A stretch of 64,000 nt of DNA from Streptomyces griseoaurantiacus. GTDB taxonomy: Bacteria > Actinomycetota > Actinomycetes > Streptomycetales > Streptomycetaceae. Made by a program: the position numbers and the translations under genes. A model generated the notes under the pieces. It had not been told where the DNA came from. It made no database searches and was given only the letters and a program-made list of their open reading frames with translations. Positions 25,082-32,948 of this stretch are shown in pieces (position 1 is the first letter of the stretch; each line of letters begins with the position of its first letter). The stretch is taken from NCBI GenBank assembly GCA_014656015.1, contig BNBP01000035.1, positions 1 to 64,000 of the forward strand, read 5' to 3'.

Positions 25082-25477
25082 TCACAGGGCGAGGAGTCCC
25101 GCCGCCGTCTCCCGGAAGCCGCACCCCTCGAGGTAGAAGTGCCGCAGGTGCTCCTCGAAGTCGACGTGCAGCCACTCGCACCCGGCGGCGCGGGCCTCCT
25201 GCGCCGCGCGGGCGACGAGCGCGGTGCCGATCCCGCTCCCCCGCTCGCCGCGGGCGACGACCGTGTCCAGCAGGAAGGCGTGCGCGCCGCCGTCCCCGAC
25301 CACGTTGACGAAGCCGACCAGGGCGTCCTCGCGCAGGGCGCACACCCAGCCGAGGCTGTGGCGTTCCAGCCGGGCACGCCAGTCGGTGTTCCCGGCCGGG
25401 TGCCCGAATCCCTCGGCGTGCAGCGTCTCGAGGGCGGCGTTGTCGAAGCCGCCCCGCCATGTGTACCGGATCGTCAT
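25082..25477 (-). CDS. GNAT family N-acetyltransferase
   Basis: 131 aa, the size of a single GNAT domain. The acetyl-CoA pyrophosphate loop is RGERGSGIGTALVARAAQEARAAGC (Q/RxxGxG/A form), after the strand HAFLLDTVVA. The N-terminal half has SLGWVCALREDALVGFVNVVGDG. The C-terminal part, WLHVDFEEHLRHFYLEGCGFRETAAGLL, gives the usual beta-strand 6/7 with the Tyr that acts as general acid in many GNATs (FY). Acceptor unknown. It sits alone between an XRE gene and an MFS gene. Confidence 0.9.
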   Translation of the reverse strand: MTIRYTWRGGFDNAALETLHAEGFGHPAGNTDWRARLERHSLGWVCALREDALVGFVNVVGDGGAHAFLLDTVVARGERGSGIGTALVARAAQEARAAGCEWLHVDFEEHLRHFYLEGCGFRETAAGLLAL

Positions 25478-25522
25478 GCCCCGAGCGTAGGCGAGGCACC
25501 GCCGGCCCCTCGCGGCAATACC

Positions 25523-26983
25523 TCACTCGCGCGGCAGCAGCACGCGGGAGAGCGCGGCGGTGGCGAGCAGCAGTACGGCGACGGCGAGGAGGCCGGCGCG
25601 CATGCCCGGCAGCGAGAACGCGCCGCCGGGGCCTGCCAGCAGGCTGCCGAAGAGGGCGACGGCGAGGGCGCCGCCGGTCTGGCGCAGGGAGTTGAGCAGC
25701 CCCGAGGCGGTGCCCGCGCGCTCCCCGGGGACGGCGTCCATCAGGAGCGCGGTGAGCGCGGGGACCACCACCGCCCCGCCGATGCTCAGCGGCAGCAGCA
25801 GGACCAGGACGAGCCACAGCGGGGTGTGCGCCGCCAGCGGCAGCATCGCCACCATCGCACCGGCGAACACCAGTTGCCCGGCCACGAGCACCGGCCGCCG
25901 CCCGTACCGCTCGGCGAGCCTGGGCGAGAGCAGGTTCGTCACGGTCACCACCGCCGACAGGGGCACGAACATCAGCCCGGCCTCGGTCCCCGACATCCCC
26001 CGCATCTGCTGGTAGTACAGCCCGAGGACGAAGATGCCTCCGTAGAAGGCGGCGTTGACCGCGAACCCGACCGCGAGCGGCACGGACACCCGGCGCTCCG
26101 CCAGCATGCCGAGCGGCACCATCGGCCGCGGATGCCGGGCCTCCACCACCCGGAAGGCCACGGCGCAGACGAGGGCGAGCACGGCGGCGGCGAGCACGGG
26201 CGCGCTGCTCCAGCCCCGGTGGCCGCCCTCGATCACCGCGAAGGCCAGCCCCGCGAGGGCGAGTACGGCGGTCGCCTGGCCGCCGAGGTCCAGGGCGGCG
26301 GGCCGGGACGGGGAGCGGGGCACCCTCACCAGCAGGCCCAGGATCACCACGCCCACCGGCAGGTTGAGCAGGAACACCGCCCGCCAGCCGGCCGCGTCGG
26401 TGAGCAGACCGCCCAGCACCGGGCCGGCGGCCATCGCCACCGAGCCGCCGACCGCCCACAGGGCGAGGGCACGGGCCCGGGCCCGCGGGTCCTCGTAGAC
26501 CTGGCGGATCAGTGCGAGGGAGGCCGGCATGACGACGGCGGCCGCGGCGCCCTGCGCCGCGCGCGCGGCGACGAGCGCCCCGATGCCGGGCGCCAGCGCG
26601 CAGCCGAGGGAGGCGAGGGTGAACAGGGCGACGCCCCAGGCGTAGGCGCGGCGGGCACCGGCACGGTCGGCGAGGGCACCGGCGGAGAGCATGAGGGCCG
26701 CGCACATCAGGGTGTACGCGTCCACGACCCACTGCAGCCCGGTCATGCCGCCGTGCAGGGAGTTCCCGATGGCGGGGAGGGCGATGTTGACGGCGGAGAC
26801 GTCGATGGTGATGACCGTGAAGCCGAGCAGTGAGGCGAGCAGGCCCGCTCCCCCGCCGCTGCCGCCCGGGGGACCCGGCCGGGACCGGGGGGCGGCCGGC
26901 ACGGTGGGCTTGGTCGGCGTCGTCCGTGCGGTCGGTGTGGTCCGTGTGGTCGGCGTGGAGGAGGGGGACGGTGTGGGCGGCAT
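25523..26983 (-). CDS. MFS transporter, DHA2 family
   Basis: 486 aa from the ATG at 26983, chosen for AGGAG seven bases upstream; the frame is open further. The N-terminal 30 residues are threonine/proline-rich with a TPT/RTT repeat, then 14 membrane helices. Motifs: ITIDVSAVNIALPAIG (first helix), ALMLSAGALADRAGARRAYAWGV (motif A), ARAAQGAAAAVVMPASLALI and FVPLSAVVTVTNLLSPRLAERYGRRPVLV. It is a proton-driven drug or metabolite efflux pump of the LfrA/EmrB kind. It is divergent from the second MmyB-type regulator, with a tandem repeat between them. Confidence 0.88.
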   Translation of the reverse strand: MPPTPSPSSTPTTRTTPTARTTPTKPTVPAAPRSRPGPPGGSGGGAGLLASLLGFTVITIDVSAVNIALPAIGNSLHGGMTGLQWVVDAYTLMCAALMLSAGALADRAGARRAYAWGVALFTLASLGCALAPGIGALVAARAAQGAAAAVVMPASLALIRQVYEDPRARARALALWAVGGSVAMAAGPVLGGLLTDAAGWRAVFLLNLPVGVVILGLLVRVPRSPSRPAALDLGGQATAVLALAGLAFAVIEGGHRGWSSAPVLAAAVLALVCAVAFRVVEARHPRPMVPLGMLAERRVSVPLAVGFAVNAAFYGGIFVLGLYYQQMRGMSGTEAGLMFVPLSAVVTVTNLLSPRLAERYGRRPVLVAGQLVFAGAMVAMLPLAAHTPLWLVLVLLLPLSIGGAVVVPALTALLMDAVPGERAGTASGLLNSLRQTGGALAVALFGSLLAGPGGAFSLPGMRAGLLAVAVLLLATAALSRVLLPRE

Positions 26984-27348
26984 GGTGACTCCTTGGGCGG
27001 TCGGGGACCCGGGGCGGTTCCCGGGGCGCGGGGACCGGTGTGCGGATGACCGGTGTACGGATGGCCGGTGTACGGATGGCCGGTGTACGGATGGCGGCCG
27101 GTGAGGGCGTGGGGGTGGGCTCACGCGCCACCACCGGCCTGCGGATGCGACGGGCGGGCGGCCACGGACCGTCGGGGACGCGGACCGGTGTCTCGCACCC
27201 CCTGGTCCCCGGCGGCCGGGCCGCCCGCTCCGGCATCGACTCTCCTCCGCCGCGCCCCCGCGCGGCAGACCGCCTCGTTCCCGGGGTGCGGGGTTCCTGG
27301 CCCTGACACGGCCCCCCACGCGCCGTCACCTCCTGCGAGAATGGCCGG
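26984..27348. other. Divergent intergenic region between MFS and XRE genes
   Basis: 365 bases. It holds the four-copy 15-bp repeat at 27035-27094 and otherwise GC-rich sequence. GAGAAT at 27337-27342 lies six bases before the XRE ATG (27349), a possible -10 giving a leaderless message. Short frames here have no support. Confidence 0.5.
27035..27094. repeat. Four tandem 15-bp repeats
   Basis: The unit CCGGTGTACGGATGG is perfect at 27050-27064, 27065-27079 and 27080-27094, and a first copy with two changes is at 27035-27049. It sits 52 bases upstream of the MFS start in the region shared with the XRE regulator. An iterated binding site or a recent slippage expansion are both possible. Confidence 0.85.
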
Positions 27349-28320
27349 ATGGCAGCGACGGAAGCGCGGGGCACCGAACTCGGCAGATACCTGAAGGCCC
27401 GCAGGGCGCAGGTGCGGCCCGAGGAGGTGGGGCTTCCGGCGGGCGCGGGACTGCGCCGCACTCCGGGGCTGCGCCGGGAGGAGCTTGCCGCGCTGGCCGG
27501 GGTCAGCGTCGACTACTACATCCGGCTGGAGCGGGGCCGCGAGACCAACCCCTCCCCCGCCGTCCTCGACGCCCTCGGGCGCGCCCTGCGGCTGCGCGGG
27601 GACGGCTACGAACGGCTGCACGAGCTGGCCGAGTTGGCCTCGGGGAGGGTCGGCGAGCTGCCCGCCTCCGCGGACCACACCGTGCGCGACTCGGTGCTGC
27701 GGATGCTGGAATCGGTCCGTCCGCTGCCCGGGTACGTGGTGAGTCGCTACAACCGGGTGCTGGCCGCCAATCCACCCGGCCGGCGGCTGCTGCCCGGTCT
27801 GTGGGACTGGCCGGAGGAGCGGCGCAACCTGACCCGCTACCTCTTCCTCCATCCGGTCGGCCGCACGCTGTACGAGCCCTGGGAGGACACGGTCACCTCC
27901 TCGCTCGCCCACCTCAGGGCGGTCGCCGGAGCGGATCCCGACGACCCCGAACTGACCGCACTGGTCGGCGAACTGACTCTGAAGTCACCGGAGTTCGCAC
28001 GTCTCTGGGAACGGTACGACGTCTGCGAGCGCGGCGGCGGACAGAAGCGCTTCCGGCATCCGGCGGCGGGCGTGATGACCCTCACCTACGAGGTCATGCG
28101 GCTGGCCCGGACGGGTGGCCAGCGGATGGTGGTCTACCAGGCGGCGCCGGGCACCCCGGACGAGGAGGCGATGCTGCGCCTGGAGTCGGGCGACGCGGTG
28201 GCGCCCGCCCCGGCGGCGGCCGGGAACGGGGACCGGCCCCCGCGTGCCGCCGTCAGCGTGGTTCCGGCGGGGAGGCGTCCGCACGGAACTGGGCGGGTGT
28301 CCGGCCGAAGTGGCGTTTGA
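27349..28320 (+). CDS. XRE family regulator with MmyB-like ligand domain
   Basis: 323 aa. HTH (about 8-80): GTELGRYLKARRAQVRPEEVGLP, RRTPGLRREELAALAGVSVDYYIRLERGRETNPSPAVLDALGRAL. The MmyB domain (about 115-275) has VVSRYNRVLAANPPGRRL, RNLTRYLFLHP, YEPWEDTVTSSLAHLRA, ARLWERYDVCERGGGQKRFRHPAAGVMTLTYEVM. It is a paralogue of the XRE regulator at 24200. The last 45 residues are a low-complexity extension, and the final 68 bases overlap the convergent AraC gene, so the natural stop may have been lost or shifted. It probably regulates the divergent MFS gene. Confidence 0.9.
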   Translation: MAATEARGTELGRYLKARRAQVRPEEVGLPAGAGLRRTPGLRREELAALAGVSVDYYIRLERGRETNPSPAVLDALGRALRLRGDGYERLHELAELASGRVGELPASADHTVRDSVLRMLESVRPLPGYVVSRYNRVLAANPPGRRLLPGLWDWPEERRNLTRYLFLHPVGRTLYEPWEDTVTSSLAHLRAVAGADPDDPELTALVGELTLKSPEFARLWERYDVCERGGGQKRFRHPAAGVMTLTYEVMRLARTGGQRMVVYQAAPGTPDEEAMLRLESGDAVAPAPAAAGNGDRPPRAAVSVVPAGRRPHGTGRVSGRSGV

Positions 28321-29143
28321 AGGCGTGTGAGAACGCGAACGGCGAGCCGTAGCCGACCTGCCGCGCCACGGCGGTGAGCGGCTGCTCGCCGGTCCGCAGC
28401 AGATGGGCCGCGCTGGTCATCCGCCACCAGGTCAGGTAGGTCATCGGCGGCTGCCCGGTGAGCGCGGTGAAACGCCGGGCCAGGGTCGCGCGGGACAGGC
28501 CGACGCGGGCGGCGAGCTCCTCCAGCCGCCAGGGCGCGGCGGGCTCGGTGTGCAGCGCCTCCAGCACGGCGGCGACCTCGCGGTCGCGCAGGGCGCGCGG
28601 CCAGCCGTCCTCGGGGTGCTCCTCGAACCAGGCGCGCGCCATGTAGACGAGCAGGAGGTCCAGCAGCCCGGAGACGACGGCGTCCCGGCCCGAGCGGCCG
28701 CCGGTCACCTCGGCCGCCAGGAGGTCGACGGCCGCGCGCAGCTCCGCGTGGCGGCCGGGTCCGGCGGGAAGGTGGACGACGTCGGGCAGCGAGCCGAGCA
28801 GGGGGTGCCCGCGCGTGTGGTCGAGGCGGTACTTGCCGCACAGGAACTCGACGCGTCCCTCCGGTTCCGCCTCCGCGTCGTCGAGCGGGACCGCCCCCTC
28901 GGGCCGGGGCACGTGGGAGAGGACGTGGGCGCTGCCCCGCGGCACCAGGACGACGTCGCCGGTGGCCAGCGGCACGGGTTCGGCGCCCTCGGCGAGCAGC
29001 CAGCCGGTGCCGCGCAGCAGGATGTGGAAGCCGGCGCCCTCGTAGGGGTCGAACCGGTAGCACCAGGGCGCGTCCACCCGGAGCCGGCGGGAGGCCGGAC
29101 GGCCGGTGCGCATCGTGGTGATCACGTCGCTGAGTACGTCCAC
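28253..29143 (-). CDS. AraC family regulator with N-terminal cupin domain
   Basis: 296 aa from the GTG at 29143 (VDVLSDVITTMRTGRP); the much longer frame upstream is antisense to the MBL gene. N-terminal cupin_6-type domain (about 1-180): APWCYRFDPYEGAGFHILLRGTGWLLAEG, PLATGDVVLVPRGSAHVLSH. The C-terminal double HTH (about 195-290) has WRLEELAARVGLSRATLARRFTALTGQPPMTYLTWWRM and VARQVGYGSPFAFSHAFKRHFGRTPAQFR. It is divergent from the MBL-fold hydrolase at 29261, its likely target. Confidence 0.9.
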   Translation of the reverse strand: MDVLSDVITTMRTGRPASRRLRVDAPWCYRFDPYEGAGFHILLRGTGWLLAEGAEPVPLATGDVVLVPRGSAHVLSHVPRPEGAVPLDDAEAEPEGRVEFLCGKYRLDHTRGHPLLGSLPDVVHLPAGPGRHAELRAAVDLLAAEVTGGRSGRDAVVSGLLDLLLVYMARAWFEEHPEDGWPRALRDREVAAVLEALHTEPAAPWRLEELAARVGLSRATLARRFTALTGQPPMTYLTWWRMTSAAHLLRTGEQPLTAVARQVGYGSPFAFSHAFKRHFGRTPAQFRADASPPEPR

Positions 29144-29260
29144 GCCTTCACCGTACCCGGAGCGGCCGGCGCACCGGAAGTGCCGCCGTTGAGACGATCG
29201 CGCAGGTGAATGAGTCGTTTGCGCATGGATTCGCTCACCGGTCCGTCCTAGCGTGGCCGT

Positions 29261-30187
29261 ATGCACACTATGCAGCGTTTCCGGCTCGGCGAGGTCGAGG
29301 TCACGAAGGTGGTCGAGTGGCAGGGCGAGATCGCCCCCGCCCGGTTCATGATCCCGGACAGTCCGCCGGAGATCTGGCGCGAGAACGAGTCCTGGCTGGC
29401 CCCGGACCACTGGCGTCCGGAGACCGACGCGTACCACGGCGCCGTCCAGACCTGGGTGCTGCGCAGCGAGGGCAGGGTGGTCCTGGTGGACACGGGGGCG
29501 GGCAACGACCGGACCCGGCCGCAGGTGCCCCTCTTCGACCATCTGCGCACGGACTTCCTGGACCGTCTGGCGCGGGCCGGCGTCCGGCCCGAGGACGTGG
29601 ACGTCGTGATCAACACGCATGTCCACTACGACCACGTCGGCTGGAACACCCGCCTGGACGGCGACTCCTGGGTCCCGACCTTCCCGAACGCCACCTATCT
29701 GATCCCGAAGGCCGACAAGGAGTACTTCGACCCCCGCAACGCCCACCGCCGGCCCGTCCCCCGGGACGAGTACGAGCAACGGCGGCGCGAGGGGAGCCAC
29801 TTGGTGTACGAGGACAGCGTCACGCCGGTGCTCGACCGTGCCGTGCTGTGGGAGGGCGGCCACCGTGTCGACGCGCACCTGACCCTGGAGCCCGCGCCGG
29901 GGCACACCCCGGGCTCCTCGGTCGTCCGGCTGTCCTCCGGCGGGGACCGCGCCGTCTTCGTCGGGGACATGCTGCACAGCCCCGTGCAGATCCTCGACCC
30001 CCGGTTCAACAGCTGCTTCTGCGAGGATCCGCGCGCGGCCGCCGCGACCCGCCGGGCGGTGCTCGAACAGGCCGCGGACCGGCGGGAACTGGTGGTTCCG
30101 GCGCACTTCGCGGGCCCGGGCGCGGTCGAGGTCCGGCGGGACGGCAGCCGCTTCGCGGTGAGCGGCTGGGCGCCCGGGACCGACTGA
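29261..30187 (+). CDS. MBL-fold metallo-hydrolase
   Basis: 308 aa. Metal ligands are clear: HVHYDHVGW (about 126-134, HxHxDH), His in PAPGHTPGSSVV (about 212) and Asp in AVFVGDMLHSP (about 233), with a final His in VVPAHFAGPG. The N-terminus is MQRFRLGEVEVTKVVEWQG and residues about 30-60 hold a PEIWRENESWLAPDHW insert, as in the quorum-quenching-lactonase-like/AttM or methyl-parathion-hydrolase-like groups. It probably hydrolyses an ester or lactone. There is no ribosome binding site; TAGCGT six bases before the ATG may be a -10 for a leaderless transcript. Divergent from the AraC regulator. Confidence 0.88.
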   Translation: MHTMQRFRLGEVEVTKVVEWQGEIAPARFMIPDSPPEIWRENESWLAPDHWRPETDAYHGAVQTWVLRSEGRVVLVDTGAGNDRTRPQVPLFDHLRTDFLDRLARAGVRPEDVDVVINTHVHYDHVGWNTRLDGDSWVPTFPNATYLIPKADKEYFDPRNAHRRPVPRDEYEQRRREGSHLVYEDSVTPVLDRAVLWEGGHRVDAHLTLEPAPGHTPGSSVVRLSSGGDRAVFVGDMLHSPVQILDPRFNSCFCEDPRAAAATRRAVLEQAADRRELVVPAHFAGPGAVEVRRDGSRFAVSGWAPGTD

Positions 30188-30216
30188 GCGGGGAGGCGGG
30201 GCGGAGCGGAGATCCT

Positions 30217-30258
30217 ATTGGTCTATACCTTGACTGGTACATACCAATGCGCTTGAGT
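30217..30258 (+). promoter_or_regulatory. Chitinase promoter with two adjacent dre-like sites
   Basis: Two back-to-back 16-bp elements, ATTGGTCTATACCTTG (30217-30232) and ACTGGTACATACCAAT (30233-30248), match the dyad form of DasR-responsive elements and of the direct repeats known in Streptomyces chitinase promoters (core TGGTCTAGACCA). A possible -35 TTGACT (30230-30235) and -10 TTGAGT (30253-30258), spaced 17, overlap them. This suggests repression lifted by glucosamine-6-phosphate-type signals. Confidence 0.65.
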
Positions 30259-30371
30259 GGGTGTCACCCCCCACCGCGGCCGCACCGTGACGACCGCCGG
30301 TCCCCGCCGGCGTGTACGCGGCAGGCTTCGCCCTGCCCTCGGTGCGGCCCGTACCCCGAGGAAGTGGTCCC

Positions 30372-31280
30372 GTGCCCAAGCGCCGACTCTCCGCTCGCCT
30401 TTCCGCCCTCCTGGCCACGCTCGTGCTCGGCACCGCCGCGCCGCTGCTGTCGTCCACCCCCGCCTCCGCGACGGCCGCCGCGTCCTGTTCCAGCTACCCG
30501 AGCTGGGCGGCAGGACGGTCCTACGCCACCGGCGACATCGTCCGCTACACCGACGGCAGGGCGTACATCGCCGAGCACGACAACCCGGGCTACGACCCCA
30601 CCATCAGCACCTGGTACTGGGAGCCCTACGCCTGCGACGACGGCGGCTCCACCAACCCCTCCGGCTTCGTGGTGAGCGAGGCGCAGTTCAACCAGATGTT
30701 CCCGAACCGGAACTCGTTCTACACGTACAGCGGTCTGCGGGCCGCACTGAGCGCCTACCCCGGCTTCGCCAACACCGGCAGCGACACCGTCAGGAAGCAG
30801 GAGGCGGCGGCGTTCCTCGCCAACGTCAGCCACGAGACCGGCGGGCTGGTGTACGTCGTGGAGCAGAACACCGCCAACTACCCGCACTACTGCGACTGGA
30901 ACCAGCCCTACGGCTGCCCCGCGGGCCAGTCGGCGTACTACGGCCGCGGCCCCATCCAGCTCAGCTGGAACTTCAACTACAAGGCGGCCGGCGACGCCCT
31001 CGGCATCGACCTGCTCAACAACCCGGGCCTGGTGCAGTCCGACGCCTCCGTCGCCTGGAAGACGGGCCTGTGGTACTGGAACACCCAGTCGGGCCCGGGC
31101 AGCATGACCCCGCACAACGCGATGGTCAACGGCGCGGGCTTCGGCCAGACCATCCGCAGCATCAACGGCTCCCTGGAGTGCGACGGCCGCAACCCCGCAC
31201 AGGTCCAGAGCCGGGTGGACGCCTACCAGCGGTTCGTGGGCCTCCTCGGCACGTCGGCGGGCGGGAACCTGTACTGCTGA
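30372..31280 (+). CDS. Secreted GH19 chitinase with CBM5/12 domain
   Basis: 302 aa from the GTG at 30372 (VPKRRLSARLSALLATLVLG); an upstream in-frame start is less likely because the GAGGAAG ribosome binding site fits the GTG. The signal peptide ends at about residue 34. Chitin-binding CBM5/12 (about 37-88) has the aromatic pattern YPSWAAGRSYATGDIVRYTDGRAYIAEHDN and WYWEPYAC. The GH19 catalytic domain (about 98-300) carries AFLANVSHETGG (catalytic Glu) and YYGRGPIQLSWNFNYKAAG. It hydrolyses chitin with inversion. Likely under DasR control through the dre-like sites. Confidence 0.94.
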   Translation: MPKRRLSARLSALLATLVLGTAAPLLSSTPASATAAASCSSYPSWAAGRSYATGDIVRYTDGRAYIAEHDNPGYDPTISTWYWEPYACDDGGSTNPSGFVVSEAQFNQMFPNRNSFYTYSGLRAALSAYPGFANTGSDTVRKQEAAAFLANVSHETGGLVYVVEQNTANYPHYCDWNQPYGCPAGQSAYYGRGPIQLSWNFNYKAAGDALGIDLLNNPGLVQSDASVAWKTGLWYWNTQSGPGSMTPHNAMVNGAGFGQTIRSINGSLECDGRNPAQVQSRVDAYQRFVGLLGTSAGGNLYC

Positions 31281-31300
31281 CGGACCGTCCGGCCCGAAGC

Positions 31301-31329
31301 CCCGTCCGCCCGACGGTCAGGCGGACGGG
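31301..31329. terminator. Bidirectional terminator
   Basis: 10-bp stem CCCGTCCGCC / GGCGGACGGG with a nine-base loop, between the chitinase stop and the convergent ligase, overlapping the ligase stop codon. Confidence 0.65.
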
Positions 31330-32948
31330 TGCGCCCGGTCGCGCGGTGCGCCGGGGCGGGTCGCTCCGGCCACCGCCAGCCGGGTGAGCGTCCTGCGGCA
31401 GATCTTGCCGGTCGGGCCGAGTGGCATCTCGGTCACCCGGAGCAGGAGTTCGGGGAGTTTGCGGCGTTCCAGTCCGCGGGCGGTCTCCAGGTAGCCGGTG
31501 AGGTCCCGCAGGGTGAGCGCGGGGGTGCCGGGCGGCTGGCGCACGCAGGCGCACAGGCGCTCACCCAGTTCCTCGTCGGGCACGCCGACACAGGCGGCCT
31601 CGGCGACGGCGGGGTGGGCGGCGAGTGCCTCCTCGACCTCGGCGGGGCTGATGGTGTAGCCGCCGCGCAGGACGGTCCCCCGGAGGCGGCCGAGGACGTG
31701 GAGCCTGCCGTGGGCGTCCAGGCGGCCCCGGTCGCCGGTGCGGACCCAGCCGTCCGGGGTGCGGTGCCGCAGGTCGAGCTCGGGCGCCGCCACGTGGCAC
31801 AGCGGCGTCATGGGGCCCCGGGCGAGGATCTCGCCGGTGCCGGGGGCCACCCGTAGTTCGGTGACGGCCGGATCGGGCAGGCCGGTGCCGGTCTCCGGGG
31901 ACAGTCCGGTGGCGGCGGTGTGGCAGTTGACGCCGTCGGAGGAGCCGTAGACGGTGACGACCGGGCGTCCGAAGCGGCGGACGCAGAGTGCCGCCGTGGC
32001 CTCGGGGAGTGCCGCGCCGCTGGAGACGAGGGCGCGCAGCCCGCTCAGGTCCTCGCCGGGCGGCGGGGGCGCCTCGGCGAGCCGGCGCAGCATCGTGGGG
32101 ACGCCGAAGACGTGCGTCGGGCGGTGCGCGGTGAGCGTCCGCAGCGCCTCCCCCGGGTCGAAGGCCCGCTGGACCAGCAGCGTGGCGCCCAGGGCGGCCA
32201 CGGTGACGGAGGTGCCGAGGGAGCCGAAGGAGGAGGCGAGCGGCACGAGGACGAGGTTGCGCATGCCCTCCGGGTCGCCGCAGGCCAGGGCGCGCAGGTA
32301 GTTGGCGCGGCCGCCCGCCATCGCGTTGTGGGAGTAGGCGACCATCTTCGGTTCGGCCTCGGACCCGGAGGAGACGAGGATGCGTGCGGGCGCCTCCGGG
32401 TCGACGGGACGCGGCCGGAACGGCTCCCGTGCGGGGGCGGTGAGCCGGACTCCCTTCGGGTGTGCCGATTCCCCCCAGGAGAACACGGCTTCCAGGTGCG
32501 GGAGCGGGGTGTCCGGCAGTGCGTCGCGGGCGTGCTCGACGATCACCGCACGGGCCCGGGAGCGGGCGAGGAGGCTCGCGGGGCCCCGGCTGCCGTGCCC
32601 GGGCGGGTAGGGCAGGACGAGGGCGCCCAGTGCCGCGACGGCGAGTTCCGCGGCCACCGCGCGGCGCCCGTCGGGCACCCGGACGGCGATGATGTCCCGT
32701 GCGTCCAGGCCTCGTTCGGCCAGGCGGGCGGCGAGGTGGCGCACCTCCGCGTCGAGGCCGGCGTAGTCGAGGGCGCCCGCCGCGTCGACGACGGCCGTGC
32801 GGGTGGGGTGGGCGCGCACATGGGCGGCGAAGAGCGAGTAGAGGTCGCGGTCGGGGCAGTGGCCGCGGGCGACCCAGGAGCGGCGCAGCGCGGCGGGCAC
32901 CAGGTCGCGGATCTCCACGCCGGCCGAGGAGGTCCATACGCGCGTCAT
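31317..32948 (-). CDS. Adenylate-forming acyl/aryl ligase (AMP-binding), copy 1
   Basis: 543 aa, ATG at 32948 overlapping the upstream CoA-transferase stop by four bases. ANL superfamily: core motif A3 is SSGSEAEPKMVAYSH (193-207), diverging from the common TSGTTGxPK at Thr-Thr but keeping the Lys. Others are VYGSSDGVN (A5 region), GWVRTGDRGRLDAHGRLHVLGR (A7/A8) and the C-terminal catalytic Lys in PLGPTGKICRR. It forms an acyl- or aryl-adenylate and then probably a CoA thioester. It is last in a six-gene leftward operon with a CoA-transferase, methyltransferase, second ligase, FAD enzyme and UbiA protein. The substrate is unknown. Confidence 0.88.
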   Translation of the reverse strand: MTRVWTSSAGVEIRDLVPAALRRSWVARGHCPDRDLYSLFAAHVRAHPTRTAVVDAAGALDYAGLDAEVRHLAARLAERGLDARDIIAVRVPDGRRAVAAELAVAALGALVLPYPPGHGSRGPASLLARSRARAVIVEHARDALPDTPLPHLEAVFSWGESAHPKGVRLTAPAREPFRPRPVDPEAPARILVSSGSEAEPKMVAYSHNAMAGGRANYLRALACGDPEGMRNLVLVPLASSFGSLGTSVTVAALGATLLVQRAFDPGEALRTLTAHRPTHVFGVPTMLRRLAEAPPPPGEDLSGLRALVSSGAALPEATAALCVRRFGRPVVTVYGSSDGVNCHTAATGLSPETGTGLPDPAVTELRVAPGTGEILARGPMTPLCHVAAPELDLRHRTPDGWVRTGDRGRLDAHGRLHVLGRLRGTVLRGGYTISPAEVEEALAAHPAVAEAACVGVPDEELGERLCACVRQPPGTPALTLRDLTGYLETARGLERRKLPELLLRVTEMPLGPTGKICRRTLTRLAVAGATRPGAPRDRAHPSA

